From positions 71,565,482 through 71,629,481 of the forward strand of contig NW_026947484.1 in assembly GCF_034190915.1 (NCBI RefSeq): a stretch of DNA of 64,000 bases, read 5' to 3'. Numbering within the stretch: position 1 is the stretch's first letter; each line of letters starts with the position of its first letter. Under the pieces are notes generated by a model. It saw nothing but the letters and a program-made list of their open reading frames with translations. It had not been told where the DNA came from and searched no databases. This stretch comes from Cavia porcellus. Taxonomy: Eukaryota > Chordata > Mammalia > Rodentia > Caviidae. A program made the position numbers and the translations under genes. Positions 1 to 12,120 of this stretch are shown here, piece after piece.

Positions 1-26
1 CCCCAGGTGTAAGCCAAGGCCCTCAG
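1..26 (+). CDS. ALDH1A1-like: Copy A exon 9, last 26 bases
   Basis: Two bases of a split codon plus PGVSQGPQ, followed by the donor GTGAGT at 27. The matching place in copy B ends at 47420 and reads PGVNHGPQ. The exon start lies left of the window. Confidence 0.9.
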
Positions 27-3000
27 GTGAGTATACAATAGGAAGAATAGCATTTCAGAGAAGATTTAAATATCATGTTCTGTGTTTTGTTTTGTTTTGT
101 TTTGCTTTGTTTTTTGACAAAGTAAATATACTTCTCATTTCTACAACTTATTTAACAATATTATACCAATTTGGAGATGGAAAAGTCTATTTATAACTGC
201 AAAAAAAAATCATTCTGGTTTTGTGTTGCTTATTCATACTTACAAACAGTTTAAAGAGTCTTTCTGGATATTAAACATGTGAGAATAATCACAAGGAGTG
301 TCAATTTCCTGCTTTCCCCAACCACATCTTTCTACTGTGCACAATCGTTTGTCCACATGAAAGTTCCTACACACTCTATCATTTCTCCCTCAAAACCAGC
401 CCCTCCTCTCAGCTGCCATTCCACAGACAGAGACAGCTGGAACACCTTTAAGTCTCCGCAGTTTCTCAGTTACGCTCGCCCTCCAGGGGTAGTGCAGGTG
501 TCTTCAGAGATCCTCATCTCCAGAAATCCCAATCATTTCCTTGAAGTGTTGGTTTCCCTGTTTCTTTGGAAACATTATCAGTAAGAGTATTTGTGACTTT
601 CTTATGAAAGATCACCTTTCTCTCTTCCTTGCATGCTTCTTTAGTCATGGTCTGTTATTCAAGATCCTGGATCTTTGGTTCTAATTTTCCTCTGTCCCTT
701 GGATGTCCTAGCCTAGCAGTAATCCCCAAATATGGGCAATCATTTTCCTGTCCCCAAGGGGTCTTTTGGCCATATCTAGAGAGATTTTAAGTTATCATAC
801 TTGGCAGGAAAGTGTGGTTCTACTTGAGTCCAGTGAGTAGAGACCAACAATGCTGCTAAGGCCTTAGGGGTATAGGAGACTCTCAAGACAAAGAAGCACC
901 TGGCCCACCATGCTGAGAGGGCTGTCAGGGATAGATTATGCTCTGGAGACTAGGGAGTAAGATGGAGACTCATGTTCTCACCCTACATGCTATACACTGT
1001 TCCATGCTATTTATTTGAAGCCAAACTATTCTTGTTCAGTTGGTTAAGGAAAAGTAATCAATCATCCAACATTTTGTGAACCTACTATCAACTAAATCCT
1101 GAGAAGCACTGAGACAAGCACAAAGCACCACCAAAAAGAACAAGGAAGATGGGTTCCCTGGCCTCCTGGAGTTTACCTTCTGTGTAACTTAGATGGCTGT
1201 CTTGAGTTTTCCTATTCATCATTAGTATCCAAGTAGCATGATCTTAGTATTTACATAATATCAGGTAAAGACAGTTCAAAACCCTAAAATACCTGACAAA
1301 TGAAGTCATAATTTGTTTTAGTTGAATTATATTTTGTATTTCTTTGTAAGTTTAATGATTACATATAAGAAGTTTCCAAATTTATCACAAATATTAAACT
1401 ATCAAATGTATACAAAATTATGTTCAACTTAGAATTGATCACACATTTTGAAAAAAACTGAATTTCTAAGTGTTCTGTTATGGTTATCTGTGTAATGTCT
1501 ATCTGCCTATTACCTATGGAAAGATAAGGAACTTTTCTATTAATTGATAAAAAAGAGAGACCAAAGGGTATAGTATCTAGCATAATTAATATTCAAGATT
1601 GGTTAGGAAATACTTCCCTTTACTAGTGAGTCTCGGCAATTCAACCTCATCCAAAAATTTTAGAGAAATGCCTCATTGTTTTTAAGAGAAAGAAATTAAA
1701 GATAAGATTCTTGAATAAGTGATCCGGTGCTTGTTCACACATTGCAATGAATTAGTGCAATAAGTGTGTACATGGAATATTAAGAAACAAAGGACTGATA
1801 AGCCCCTGGGACTTCTAATCTTGACAGTTATCATGTGCTGTAAGAAGATGCTTAAAGACAAGAAGCCTTCACTCACTATGATTCAATCTCACGACTCATC
1901 CCCTGGTACTTGAGGGAACTGAGGTCTTTTACATATAGTTGTAGAATCCGCATTACTGATCACAAAAAATAGTTACACAGAAAGTACTTGCCAAAAAGAA
2001 TTTTAAAGCAAATAGGTTTTAAAAGAATGTAGATTTTTTTTTTCTTATTTTGGAGATAGAAAATTTGAAAATCAGAGAAGATAAAGACTGCAATTTCTTG
2101 AGTAATGAGAGGAAATGACTTAAGTTGACAAGAGCCCCCAAACTCTTCATGAGCTCCTGGGTCTCTTGATTCCCCTTTAATCCTCTTGACATAGGAATCT
2201 TCCCCAGTGATGAAATCATTCAACCTGTAAATATTCGAACTCACAGCACAGATCGGCCTCTTCTCCCTTGAATAGGAGAGAGGTATATGCTCCTGGTACT
2301 TACAACTATCCCTCTGAGCTTTATCCTTTCTGTAAGATGTACTGTTTAAAAAATATTCACTTAAATAATGCTTTTCATATACTCACATGTGACCATATAC
2401 TCACAAAACAGAAAAATGAAAAGTGGGACTGACCAGAAATTGGAATCCCACCTTCATAGCAGAACCCAGGAGCATGCCCCAACTCAGCTCAGAATGTGGT
2501 ATTAAAGTGTGGAGGAAGCCAGCAAGGACCCATCAGGGATTGGGAGATGCAAATGAAGGCAGCATAGGAGCCTTAAAGAGCAGAAGCTCCAGCTCCATCT
2601 GCCATGTCTAATTAAATCAAAGTCAGACTCTCTTTTCTGCTTTCACTCCCATTATTTCAATTAGGACTACAGTGTCCAGTAAGTGTGTACTATCCCAACC
2701 ACCTTTTCATCCAGAGTGAATCAATGACACTTGTGTAAAAGAACTCATTTGTGTGAAAGAACTATGTATGCTCATACTGCCTATATTCTTACAAACCTCA
2801 ATATAAATGTCACCAAAATTTCTTTCCTGAAAATGTATTAGAAATAAATATACTGAAGCAATGATTCTGAGCATCTATCAGCTGCTTGGTTCAATATTGA
2901 ATCAATGGCAGTATCATAGAATATTGAACTCTTATTAATAGCCCCAGCAATGCATGAAACTTTTATACACTGCTCATTAGTAATGATTCCTTCTCCTACG

Positions 3001-3923
3001 GTATCTGGGGACAGATTGACAAGGAACAGTACCATAAAATTCTGGACCTCATCGAGAGTGGGAAGAAACAAGGGGCCAAGCTGGAGTGTGGTGGAGGCCC
3101 CTGGGGGAACAAAGGCTACTTCATCCAGCCCACTGTGTTCTCCAATGTGACCGACGAGATGCGCATCGCCAAAGAGGAGGTAAAGGCTCCTTCCCTCCCT
3201 CTGCTGTTTTGTGTGTGTGTAGAGACAGTCTGTTTACTTGACTGTCCCAGATCTAGGGCATCTTTCTCAGCCATGTTAACCTTTGTTTCTGCTACTGAAA
3301 AAGCTTTACGTTATATGGGACTAAGACTAAAACTTGGATGGAACCTACTGTTCGTGCCACTAGTTTCCAGCCAAACCCAGGCCAGGACGCTCAGACATCT
3401 TCAGGGTTTTCTCTTCCAGTTATAAGTCATGGAAAAGACTCCTGTCATCTATGACAGCATGAATATAGTGGGAGTACGTGTTCCGTGATGAGCATCAGAC
3501 ATGGAATGATCAATACTGAATGATTCCTCGTTGTGGGGAGAAACTGAGTCAGACTCACAGAGGCAGAGCATGAGATGGGGGTCACCAGTACCTTGTGGGG
3601 GACTAGGGATGAGGATCCCTGAGATGTTTGGGAAATGACACAGAGTTGCACTCATGCAGAAGCAGTAAGTTCAAGGATCCGCCTTCCAGTGTGGGGAACA
3701 CAGTAGCAATGGGTCACGTGTGTTTTCATCACCAGAATAAATACTGAAACCTTACCTATGAGGCTAGATTTGCTCTGTGGCTTTTTCCTACATCAGAGCC
3801 ATCCAGATATGAAATAATAACATTCATCTATATCTTTTCATTCCTCACATAGGCCTATGTTCCTTCATTCTTCAGTGGTGAGGCTGTGTACTTTTGTAAA
3901 TAAGAATGTGAGAATACAGTATT

Positions 3924-3968
<45 letters not shown>

Positions 3969-6900
3969 ATTTGTATGACAGGTTCATGTGTGCTCACAGT
4001 AACAATATGCTTTGTTTACAAAACTGTAAAAAGATATTATTTCATCACAACACTACACCTGAAAAAATCTGGAGGGAAGAGTAGATGAATGTTGGGGAAT
4101 ATGTAATAGATGAATAATTATACTATTACATATAACATATATACTCATTATATAGTTAGAATATTTATACCTACATTACAATGTATGTCACACACTGTGG
4201 TTAAATATTTGGTAAGCAGCTAAACATCAAGGAAATTGTTTTCCAGAGATGTGATGTTTAACTCCTAAGGATGGGCCGTAGTCTTCTTAAGAGTGGTAAA
4301 CAGTCTGCCTCAGACCCCCTGAGGGTTTTCCATGATGCAGAGATGGCTGCCCCTCTGACTATGAAAGGGTTGCACCACACCTCACGATGAGGAAATACTC
4401 ACAGCTCAAAGAACTCATCATAATCCTTCCAGTCATTTGTTCCCCATGTTCTGCTGTGATAGAGAATCTGAGGTCCTGTTCCTTCCCCTCAAAATATCTT
4501 CAAACCAAGAAGAAAAGCATTTAGTCAGCCTTGCAAGCAGATGCAATAGATAAGAAAAACAAAACTAAAAGTCAATGTATTTTTGAATGATCAAACATAC
4601 CTAATTTTTCCATGTCAATTTAGTCTTCAATTGAATTTTAATGTTTTTATTATTGATAGAGTCCTGTCTGATCTGTGATTTGATTCTTGCATATCTTGAT
4701 TAATAACAGATAAAAATGTCTAAGGGCAAATATTTTCTATTAGGTTAAACTTACTGTGTTCCTATAATGTGTGTAGAATAGTTAGCCCGCCACTTTAAAG
4801 TGGCAGTCTGGAACCTTGTGCTGTGTGAATTAAAATAATCCAAAAGATGAACACACCTACTGCAATAGCTGCCCTGTTCCTACATCACAGTGTGGTGAGT
4901 CTCCCATGCAGACTCTCTGAATGGTGATACCTGTCCCTGTACTGTGTAAATCAACAGTGAACACCAGAAAGACCACTTGACACTCCTGACACTTCAGTCA
5001 ATGACTTGGTGACATTTAAAACATGAATCTTATCATGAACCATTGTCTATTCATTTATCCAATGGAGTGAGCATTGCTTTTGGGACTTACTGTTGCATAT
5101 AGTAAAACTGGAAGATGAAGAAATCTAGGCAGAAAATGTTTCTAAAGAAATTCTCAAGTTAGTGATTTGATGCTCAGTAATAAACTCTCAGAAGTTTAAT
5201 TCCAACATCTAGAAAATAAATAGTTTTATTTATTTGCCCTACTTTGCTCAGGCAGAATGTAACTCTTGAACATTATCTGTTTTCATCTACCATTTCTGAA
5301 TGGTTCTTCTTCTATTTTGGTTCTTACACACATATCTGAGATGAGAAATAAACTTTTCTCCATTCAGAACAGTGTACACACACACACATACACGCGCGTG
5401 CGCGCACACACACACTTCACTATCTTTAAACAATTTGATTTTAGCATCTTGTTTTGTTTCCTTCATTCTTGCGGTGTAGATATTTGGACCAGTGCAACAA
5501 ATCATGAAGTTTAAGACCTTAGATGAAGTAATCAAAAGAGCAAACAACACTACCTATGGCTTAGCAGCAGGAATCTTCACCAAAGACCTGGACAAAGCAG
5601 TAACCGTCTCCTCCGCTCTGCAGGCAGGAACAGTGTGGTGAGTTAGATGACTAAAAACAGACTGTTCATTGTTATCTATATCAATAAATAGCACTATGCA
5701 GTGTGCAAAGAAAATAGAATTAAAATGTCTGCTTTAAATGGTTTTGACGTAGTAGAGATAATGCTTACTGCAACATTGAATTCTTATTTCAGATTCTCAC
5801 TCCAGGATCATTACAGGTGTCTAAGGATTGTAATTAATAAAAAATGTACTGGATTGTTTGTAATACCTGTTTCATTTTGAACCTCCCCATTTCTTCCATT
5901 TTATAATTTAATGAAGGAATGTAAATTCCAAGGCCATGCCCCTCAAACTCTTGCAATCTCTCACCAGTTCCCAGCCCTTAGCCTGCTTCCTCAGTACTTT
6001 CTGTGCTATAAAACCTCCCTTTAGTCCCTCATTCCTGGCAACAGGACAAAGTTACTTTCCTTCACACACAAATTCCAGTTTAAAATGAAATATTTAGAAG
6101 ACCACTAATGAATTCCAGAGTTGCTTAAATTTTACCAATAATTTCAAGATAGAGTCTGATATTTCAACTTAAAGTATGATTAACAAAAGTTTCAAAATTA
6201 AAAACAAAAACAGAACAGTGACACAAAGTAGAAATGCAAACTTTCCGTTAAGAGAGCAAATTTGTTGAAGGAAATATTCCTTCCTTATGAGAGACAGTAA
6301 AAAGCTCCCTGTGGCTCATGATAATATGAAACCTGGGAATTGGGAGAGGAAGTATTTTAGCTGAGAAAATATTTGAAGACTATTTGAAAACCAAAGTAAA
6401 TATTTCAAAAACAATACAATTAATTTATTTGGAGGTTACTTTATTTTCTACCTATTATTACAGCATGAAAGAAAGGAAAAATGTAAAACCAGAATATTTT
6501 TCTCCTTTAATTTTTTTGTTTATTTTGGGATATCTTGGTTTGGTTTCCATTTTGTTTTGTTTTGCTATCGCTGTGTAACGATAACATATTGGTAATTAGC
6601 TTGAGCTATTAATTTTCACCAGCAGAAAATTCAAAGCTGAACAAATTGTTCATCACCTAAAAAGTTGTAATTATTTTTTCTTGTCCTGTATTCTATCATA
6701 CATTTTTCTTTGAGTCTACACACATATTTGTAATAGTATTTCTTTATATAGTCACCTCTAATGAATAGAGTTTTTAAACTGATACTTAAATCCAACTCTT
6801 GGAAAATCTTGTGTTTTATCAATTTATTAAATCAAGGAATGGCAAGCAATGAACCTGTTATTATGATACATATTTAAATTGATTTTTTAGAAGGATGTAA

Positions 6901-9900
6901 CCTTCCAGAGAGTTACGAAGCTTATTAAATACTGGAAATAAAGAATAATCGTTCAGAAAATTCCAATATCTATCCTTTTTCTTCCTTTTTCATCTCCTTT
7001 ATAATTCAAACTACCAATTCTTTCTATTTTTTTTAATTTTCTATTTTTTTATTTTTTATCGGTACCAGGGATCAAACTCATGACCATCTGCTTGCAAGGC
7101 AGGTGCTTATACCACTGAGCTAAATCCCCAGCCCCTTAAATTACCAGTTCTTAAGCACTACTAAATGAACTGTGAACACACGTATTTTATTTGTTTTTAG
7201 GTGCTGTGTTTATATGTATGTATCCATAAGATTTCTGCATTAGTATTCATAATGATTTTTTAAAAATCTCAATGAACATGTTATATTTAAATGAATGAAG
7301 TTCTTAAAACAGTTTCCTCATTTTCTAAATTTCTCAAGTAGGAATTATTTCATACACTATATATTTAATTTCTTAATTTCTGCCCCAGGGTAAATTGCTA
7401 TGGTGGAGGAGGCAATCAGTGCCCCTTTGGTGGATACAAAATGTCTGGAAATGGACGAGAAATGTAAGACAATCTTTCTATTATGATAAATGTTTACTTT
7501 CATAAAAGCTTTTATCACTTCAGGGAATTAATCTGTGTTCACTATCACAGATACAACCTGATTTGTTCTGTTTTAAAGAGACATAAGAAAACTCATTAAA
7601 TAGTGTATTAATTTATAACTTCAGCAAGACAATAGCAGAAGGGGAGTATAATTTTCTAGGTGTCATCTATTAATAAAGGATCATAGTGAGCACTTTACAC
7701 TGGAGATTGAATTTTTCTATATTTTTAGACTTGCTTGTTGTGTACATATGAATGTAAGCTGTTTGAGAGATGTTTCCAAAAAGAAGGTAGGAATTAAATT
7801 TGTGATTGTAAGAAGTATGTAACTATAAGAACCCATTTGAATATGTTTTAAATAAATTAATTTGATGCCTTACCCAAAAATAATTTCACAATTAAGATGA
7901 ATGGTATTATTTATTAAAATAGTATCAATACACACTCTAAAATTTTAAATTAACTCAATGAGTTAGTTTTGAAATTAATATATAACCCTATAAATGAATT
8001 TGACTGACAAAAACATGTTTTACACTTGTGACTAGGCAGTGAATATTTACACATGAATTTATGAGCTTTATTTTAAAACAAAGATATGAAGATATTTTTA
8101 ATATTCAAAGGCATCTTTATACACAAGGAGCATGACACTTTATTGGGTTAGTTTTGTTCAAACACACTGATCCATTTTATTTGTTAGAATATTTTTATTT
8201 CATAATAAATCTTAGGAAACAAGATGATGCCTCACAGACAAAATATAGAGTCAAACATGATAAAGCTTCCTATATTTTTAGCAGCAAGTATAATGAGCCT
8301 CGATTTCTAAAGCTGTGACTGTGCTAATATAGCCATCATCACTGTCTCTTTTCTTGCTCAGCAAACTACAGCGAAATAAACACTTGTGGGGAAGTAGGGA
8401 GACGGGGCTGTGGTAGGATGACCCGTGCACATTCTCAGATACATTCATTACACGCTTGCTATGGATAAGGCTCTAGGAGTCCTCAACAAATGACAGCACT
8501 TCCCATCTTGAGTACGACTATAGTGGCAGAAGTATATTAAAAAAGACGTAGCTCAAAATGCCCAGACACTGTGTGAATTAATTAACAGAGTAAGAGTCCA
8601 CACCTCATGACACTAGGACATAGGATTTTAAAAAGAAATAGGATACAGATTTAGATGTCTGGAAGCCAAGAAAACTGGCTTGGAGGTAAGTGGAGAGCTG
8701 TAACGCTGTGGCCATCTTTAGAAAGGGGGTGAGTCCGTGGATAGTGGTTAATGATAAGAAGTAGACACACCGCAGAGCAAACAGAATGGAAGCCTGACTG
8801 GACTACAGCGAAGTCCTGCCTCCATCACCAGCCCACCGTGAGGCTGGTTCACATTGTCCAAAATCTGAGCCTCTGTTCCCGCACGTTTAAAATAAGGATG
8901 ATAGCATTCCTTTTAAGATGATAGAGAGTTACACAATGTATTCAATATTCAGTCAATAGCCTTGTATGACTGACATAAAGTGAGAACTGCATAAATGATA
9001 TTTTTCCTTCTCCAGTTTCTTCTCTTTATGGTATTCTAACTGGAGAAATCCTTGAGGAAACTAATTACTTTGTATAAATAGCTGTGAAAACGACCAGATT
9101 AAATTGCAAGGTTGGTCCAGTATAGCTAGCCTCACTCTCTAACACATTTGCCCAAGAATCTTGATAAACTAAGAATTATAGAACAACTAACATAGGCAAA
9201 ACGTGTCTGTTTTAATACAATTTGTTCAACTTTAATAAGGTTGAAGCATAAAGAAATCAAATAAGACAAAGATTAAAATTGGGAATCAATTATCACTCCT
9301 AAAACACTTAATGTGGTTGTACATAATTTCTCTCTTTAAAACACAAAAGGAGTTTTTTTTTACTTCAAAAATCTCATTTAACAATGTCACTGTGAACACC
9401 TGTTGAATAAATTTCATGAATTTAATAAGTTCCTGCTTGCAAGAGTTTTAAAGGGAATCCCTGAGGCAATAACCTCAAATAACCCCAAGATCTGAATTAT
9501 AATTTGTGGTCAAAGATGGAAAAGCAAAATTCTTCAGTGAGGAATATAAAAAAAAACAAAAATAGTTCAGTAGTGACACTGAGTCACCAAACTTGACTTT
9601 TGAATCTCTGATCACAGTTCAGGCCCTGGAGTGGGTTAAGTAACAGAAATTCCTCCTGAGGGTAATTGCACTGACTATCACATATTTTACCTGGTTCACT
9701 TGAGACTTGGCAGGTAAGACATTCACACTTAATAGGATCTCAGTTTTTGCTTTCAAAAGAAGAATAAGTAAATATGAACAGGCTTATGTAAGAGTACCAG
9801 TTTCCTCTAGGTCAGCTTAATTAACATAAAATTTCTTTCTGGCCCCAGAGGAAAATCTAGATAAAATTCTTCAGCAGGACTCTTTAGGTATACTGTGTGC

Positions 9901-11640
9901 CATAGGTGGAAAGCCTGAGTATTAGGTGGGCACCTAGTACAAACGCAGTACCAGGTCTCATTCCAGAACAATTGAAATCAGCTGCATAACAAGGCCAAAA
10001 ATGCTTGGTAAATGCGTTGTTCACAAACACAGATCCAGGACCTCAGAGACTTGATAAGATAAAGAGAATCTCAGGCATATGTTTTGTCTTCTATCATGGG
10101 TGTGATATATGTGTGCAGAGGAATCCTAAGGAAGAGGACCTGTTTCAGCCAGAGTGTGACAAGAATCATAGTCCTCTTCTGAGAGTTTCAAGCCCCTTGT
10201 AAGCCAAAGTGTAATGACTAACCTATTAGTAAAAATCATGAATTAGTTCATATACTTTTGGGAGCTATAAATACTTAGTGAAGACTCTATAACTAAATTC
10301 TTCAACTACATTGAAAAACAGGCTTATCAAAGCTTTTAGGACATATTCCAAAGCTTAATCACCCCCAAAATTAATCAGTCAGAGAATTATGTTTCTCTGG
10401 AGAAAAGATGTCTTCTATATAGTTGTCCACATCACAGGAAAGGTAGGGAAGAGTATCAAGATACTCTACTGTGAACCAACATTTGCATAGGTGTTATGAT
10501 TTTAAGCACAGTCTTATTCAAAATTAGATCTTCTCATCAAAACACTACAGAAAATAACTGATCTCAGAACTAGTTGTCTCTTCAATAAATTGCAAATCAT
10601 ATCTTCCAAAATGAATATAAATCTGATAATCGGGACCTGAGTGCAAACACTATAATTCACGATAATTGAGTATTATTTGTGGTGGACATGAGACGTAGTC
10701 AAACAAATGGCAAAAGATAAAGGGGGCTGCATAAAGGTGAAATAGCTACATTTGTAAAAAGTCCAAAAGCCTGAATTTAGACCAATTTTGTCTTTCTTTG
10801 TTTCAAGAGAGGAAACATATATGCCCTCAAAAAAAGAAACAAAATTTAAAAAATAAAGTTCGAGCTTTTGCTTTGCCAAGAATCAAAGGATATTAACACA
10901 GCACATCCAAAAAATATTAGGAACCTTAAAATGAAAGTGGCAGTGCTGTGATTTTCTACCTGCACCATTTCTGTGCCAGCAGCACATTACACACAGGTTC
11001 TGCTTCAGTTAAATAATATTACAGTACCACCCTTCAGTGACAATTATCGCCACTTGTCTTATGCTATGTCTGTCTATTTATCTGAATATAAACTGAGAAT
11101 GATAACATTTCTGTTCTTAAATTATCTGTGGAGTAGCTTGAGCTTCAATACTTAAGCAGAGTCATGTATTAAATGAACAATTTCTATGAAAAACAACTGA
11201 GGATGTGTAGTACTTCAAATGAAAGACATTTGTTTGAGACCAGGTCTCACTATGCACAAGCTGACTTGATATTGCTTGCATAGACCAAGCTGCCCTCAAA
11301 TTCACTGTGATCCTTTTGCTTTACCTCTCAAGAACTGGGATCATAGGCATCCGCTACCAGGCCCAGAGAAAGACACTTTTAAGAATGTTTTTCTCAAGGA
11401 GATTTATAAATAACCAATTTATATTTGGCTAACTTCACTGTGCATGGGAAATATATTCTTAGATAGATTAGCAAGAATATAACGGTACCAAAGCAAGAAC
11501 TATTATATAATTGAATCACTATATTCAGTGATGTTCATGAGTAAATTTTTTCTCTCTCTCTCTGCAGGGGTGAAGATGGTCTCTATGCATACACAGAGAT
11601 CAAGACTGTCGCAATGAAAATTTCTCAGAAGAACTCCTAA
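1..11640 (+). CDS. ALDH1A1-like: Copy A: ALDH1A-family aldehyde dehydrogenase (retinal dehydrogenase 1-like), 3' part; exons 9(end)-13
   Basis: This is the 3' end of an ALDH1A-type gene whose first eight exons and most of exon 9 lie outside the window. Coding segments are 1-26, 3015-3179, 5480-5637, 7389-7463 and 11568-11640, all with AG/GT borders and compatible phases. Together they encode about 165 residues corresponding to roughly 337-500 of the complete copy B. Family members are cytosolic homotetramers that oxidise aldehydes such as retinal with NAD+. Visible hallmarks are the EEIFGPV motif (cofactor-binding Glu399 and Phe401) and the conserved C-terminal peptide ending ISQKNS. The loop after NCY reads GGGG, which is unusual. 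The frame is open throughout the visible part, so it looks functional, but the catalytic Cys and Glu exons are not visible. Family assignment is firm; orthology to ALDH1A1 versus the rodent duplicate ALDH1A7 is undecided. Confidence 0.93.
27..3014 (+). other. Copy A intron 9
   Basis: Holds a TTTTG-rich run at about 82-116 and a T-run near 2034. The rest is unique DNA homologous to copy B intron 9. Small ORFs here, such as 279-584, are not preserved at matching length in copy B and I do not call them. Confidence 0.8.
3015..3179 (+). CDS. ALDH1A1-like: Copy A exon 10 (165 bp)
   Basis: Preceded by ACAG, followed by GTAAAG. It encodes 55 residues from [10 protein letters not shown] to MRIAKEE, a phase 0 exon with the length expected in ALDH1A genes. 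It differs from copy B exon 10 at two bases by hand count: one silent and one changing His to Asn. The final Glu corresponds to Glu399, which contacts the nicotinamide ribose in this family. Confidence 0.95.
3926..3967. repeat. (TA)n microsatellite
   Basis: About 19 TA units in copy A intron 10. It is not matched at this length in copy B. Confidence 0.95.
5372..5416. repeat. (CA)n/(CG)n microsatellite
   Basis: CA repeat interrupted by an alternating CG core, 64 bases before exon 11. Copy B has only a short CA run at 54208-54226. Alternating purine-pyrimidine DNA can adopt Z-form. Confidence 0.9.
5480..5637 (+). CDS. ALDH1A1-like: Copy A exon 11 (158 bp)
   Basis: Begins [12 protein letters not shown] after a TAG acceptor and ends GTVW with the Trp codon split by the donor GTGAGT. 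By hand count, six bases differ from copy B and all six are silent, which points to strong purifying selection on this segment. Confidence 0.95.
5638..7388 (+). other. Copy A intron 11
   Basis: Contains a stretch (about 5880-6900) unusually similar to copy B intron 11, and a private ID-like SINE at 7008-7152. Confidence 0.75.
7008..7152 (-). mobile_element. ID-like SINE, private to copy A, with target-site duplication
   Basis: tRNA-Ala-derived SINE on the minus strand; on the plus strand it reads T-rich tail, GGTACCAGGGATCAAACTCA and on to CCCCAGCCCC. It is flanked by similar 15-mers at 7008-7022 and 7138-7152 (two mismatches). The empty site in copy B lies near 55822. Confidence 0.85.
7389..7463 (+). 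CDS. ALDH1A1-like: Copy A exon 12 (75 bp), substrate-loop exon
   Basis: Acceptor CCCCAG, donor GTAAGA. It encodes [20 protein letters not shown] and onward to GRE, with a split codon completed as Met by exon 13. The four glycines occupy positions 457-460, a loop that lines the substrate channel. Copy B has AAIA there. Eight bases differ from copy B, seven of them changing amino acids. Confidence 0.95.
7464..11567 (+). other. Copy A intron 12
   Basis: AT-rich intron aligned along its length with copy B intron 12. Contains a B1-like SINE at 11236-11366 and otherwise nothing recognisable. Confidence 0.75.
11236..11366 (-). mobile_element. B1-like (7SL-derived) SINE
   Basis: On the plus strand it starts GAGACCAGGTCTCACTATGC and runs to GGGATCATAGGCAT near the end, the reverse complement of a B1/Alu-type monomer. 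Shared with copy B (59892-60024), so it predates the duplication. Confidence 0.8.
11568..11640 (+). CDS. ALDH1A1-like: Copy A exon 13 coding part and stop
   Basis: After a pyrimidine-rich CTCTCTCTGCAG acceptor it encodes [20 protein letters not shown] and the ending KNS, then TAA at 11638-11640. One silent base differs from copy B. The C-terminal strand takes part in oligomer contacts in this family, and Glu487 is retained. Confidence 0.95.
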
Positions 11641-12120
11641 TCCCCAGGAGTGCAGACACTTCAATGAGCTGGCATCCCCTCCAATCACCAGTGTAGTAGA
11701 ATTTATATATAAAATTTATTTTTCTTAATTTTTTAAACAGAAGCTAATCACATTGCTGGTAATACACATTAAAAACTAGACATGTCACTCACTGTGAAAG
11801 AAACTTTTTCCTCTTGATATTGACATGAAAAGGATGGATCTAGATGCAAGATCTCTTTAGTTTTGCAGCAGTGATGTACTGTTCTTTGTAAGTATTGTCA
11901 GGAATAATCATTTTATAGAGGTGCACCAATAGTCATTTATGCCTTCACCCTCAAAGATTGTGAGGTCTTAATATCCGTATTAATGACAGCATGAGTTGCA
12001 TTGTTTCCAGCAATAATGTTGTCTGTGGAGCATCTTGAAATGTTTCCTAGAATGTCGTGTCTGCTTCTCAAATGAGATGTTTCATTGTAATTTGAATACA
12101 AAGATTAATTAAAACACACT
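11641..12120 (+). other. Copy A 3' UTR (end approximate)
   Basis: Sequence after the stop closely matches the copy B 3' UTR. No AATAAA is seen; the best candidate signal is AATACA at 12095-12100, so cleavage is placed about 20 bases downstream. The end is inferred. Confidence 0.6.
12095..12100 (+). promoter_or_regulatory. Candidate variant polyadenylation signal AATACA (copy A)
   Basis: AATACA lies in AT-rich DNA about 455 bases after the stop, followed by a T-rich stretch near 12125-12150. The aligned position in copy B reads AATATA. Both are known weaker variants of AATAAA. Confidence 0.5.

Larger units (their letters stand above)
3180..5479 (+). other. Copy A intron 10
   Basis: Contains a TA repeat at 3926-3967 and a CA/CG repeat just before exon 11. 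The rest aligns with copy B intron 10; nothing else recognised. Confidence 0.75.

Noticed and set aside
279..584. 101-codon open frame in copy A intron 9
   Set aside because: The matching place in copy B (47705-47917) has a shorter frame with a different start; no domain and no splice context, so intronic chance.
6631..6822. 63-codon minus-strand frame conserved in both copies
   Set aside because: Falls in the intron stretch that is nearly identical at the DNA level; conservation is not codon-specific.
7061..7137. tRNA-Ala gene
   Set aside because: The tRNA-like part has a T/A-rich tail and target-site duplication, so it is an ID-type SINE; the same applies at 15971, 23408, 30727 and 54010.
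10973..11155. 60-codon frame also present in copy B (59629-59811)
   Set aside because: Shared because the intron is duplicated; substitutions between copies do not look protein-constrained and it lies inside intron 12.
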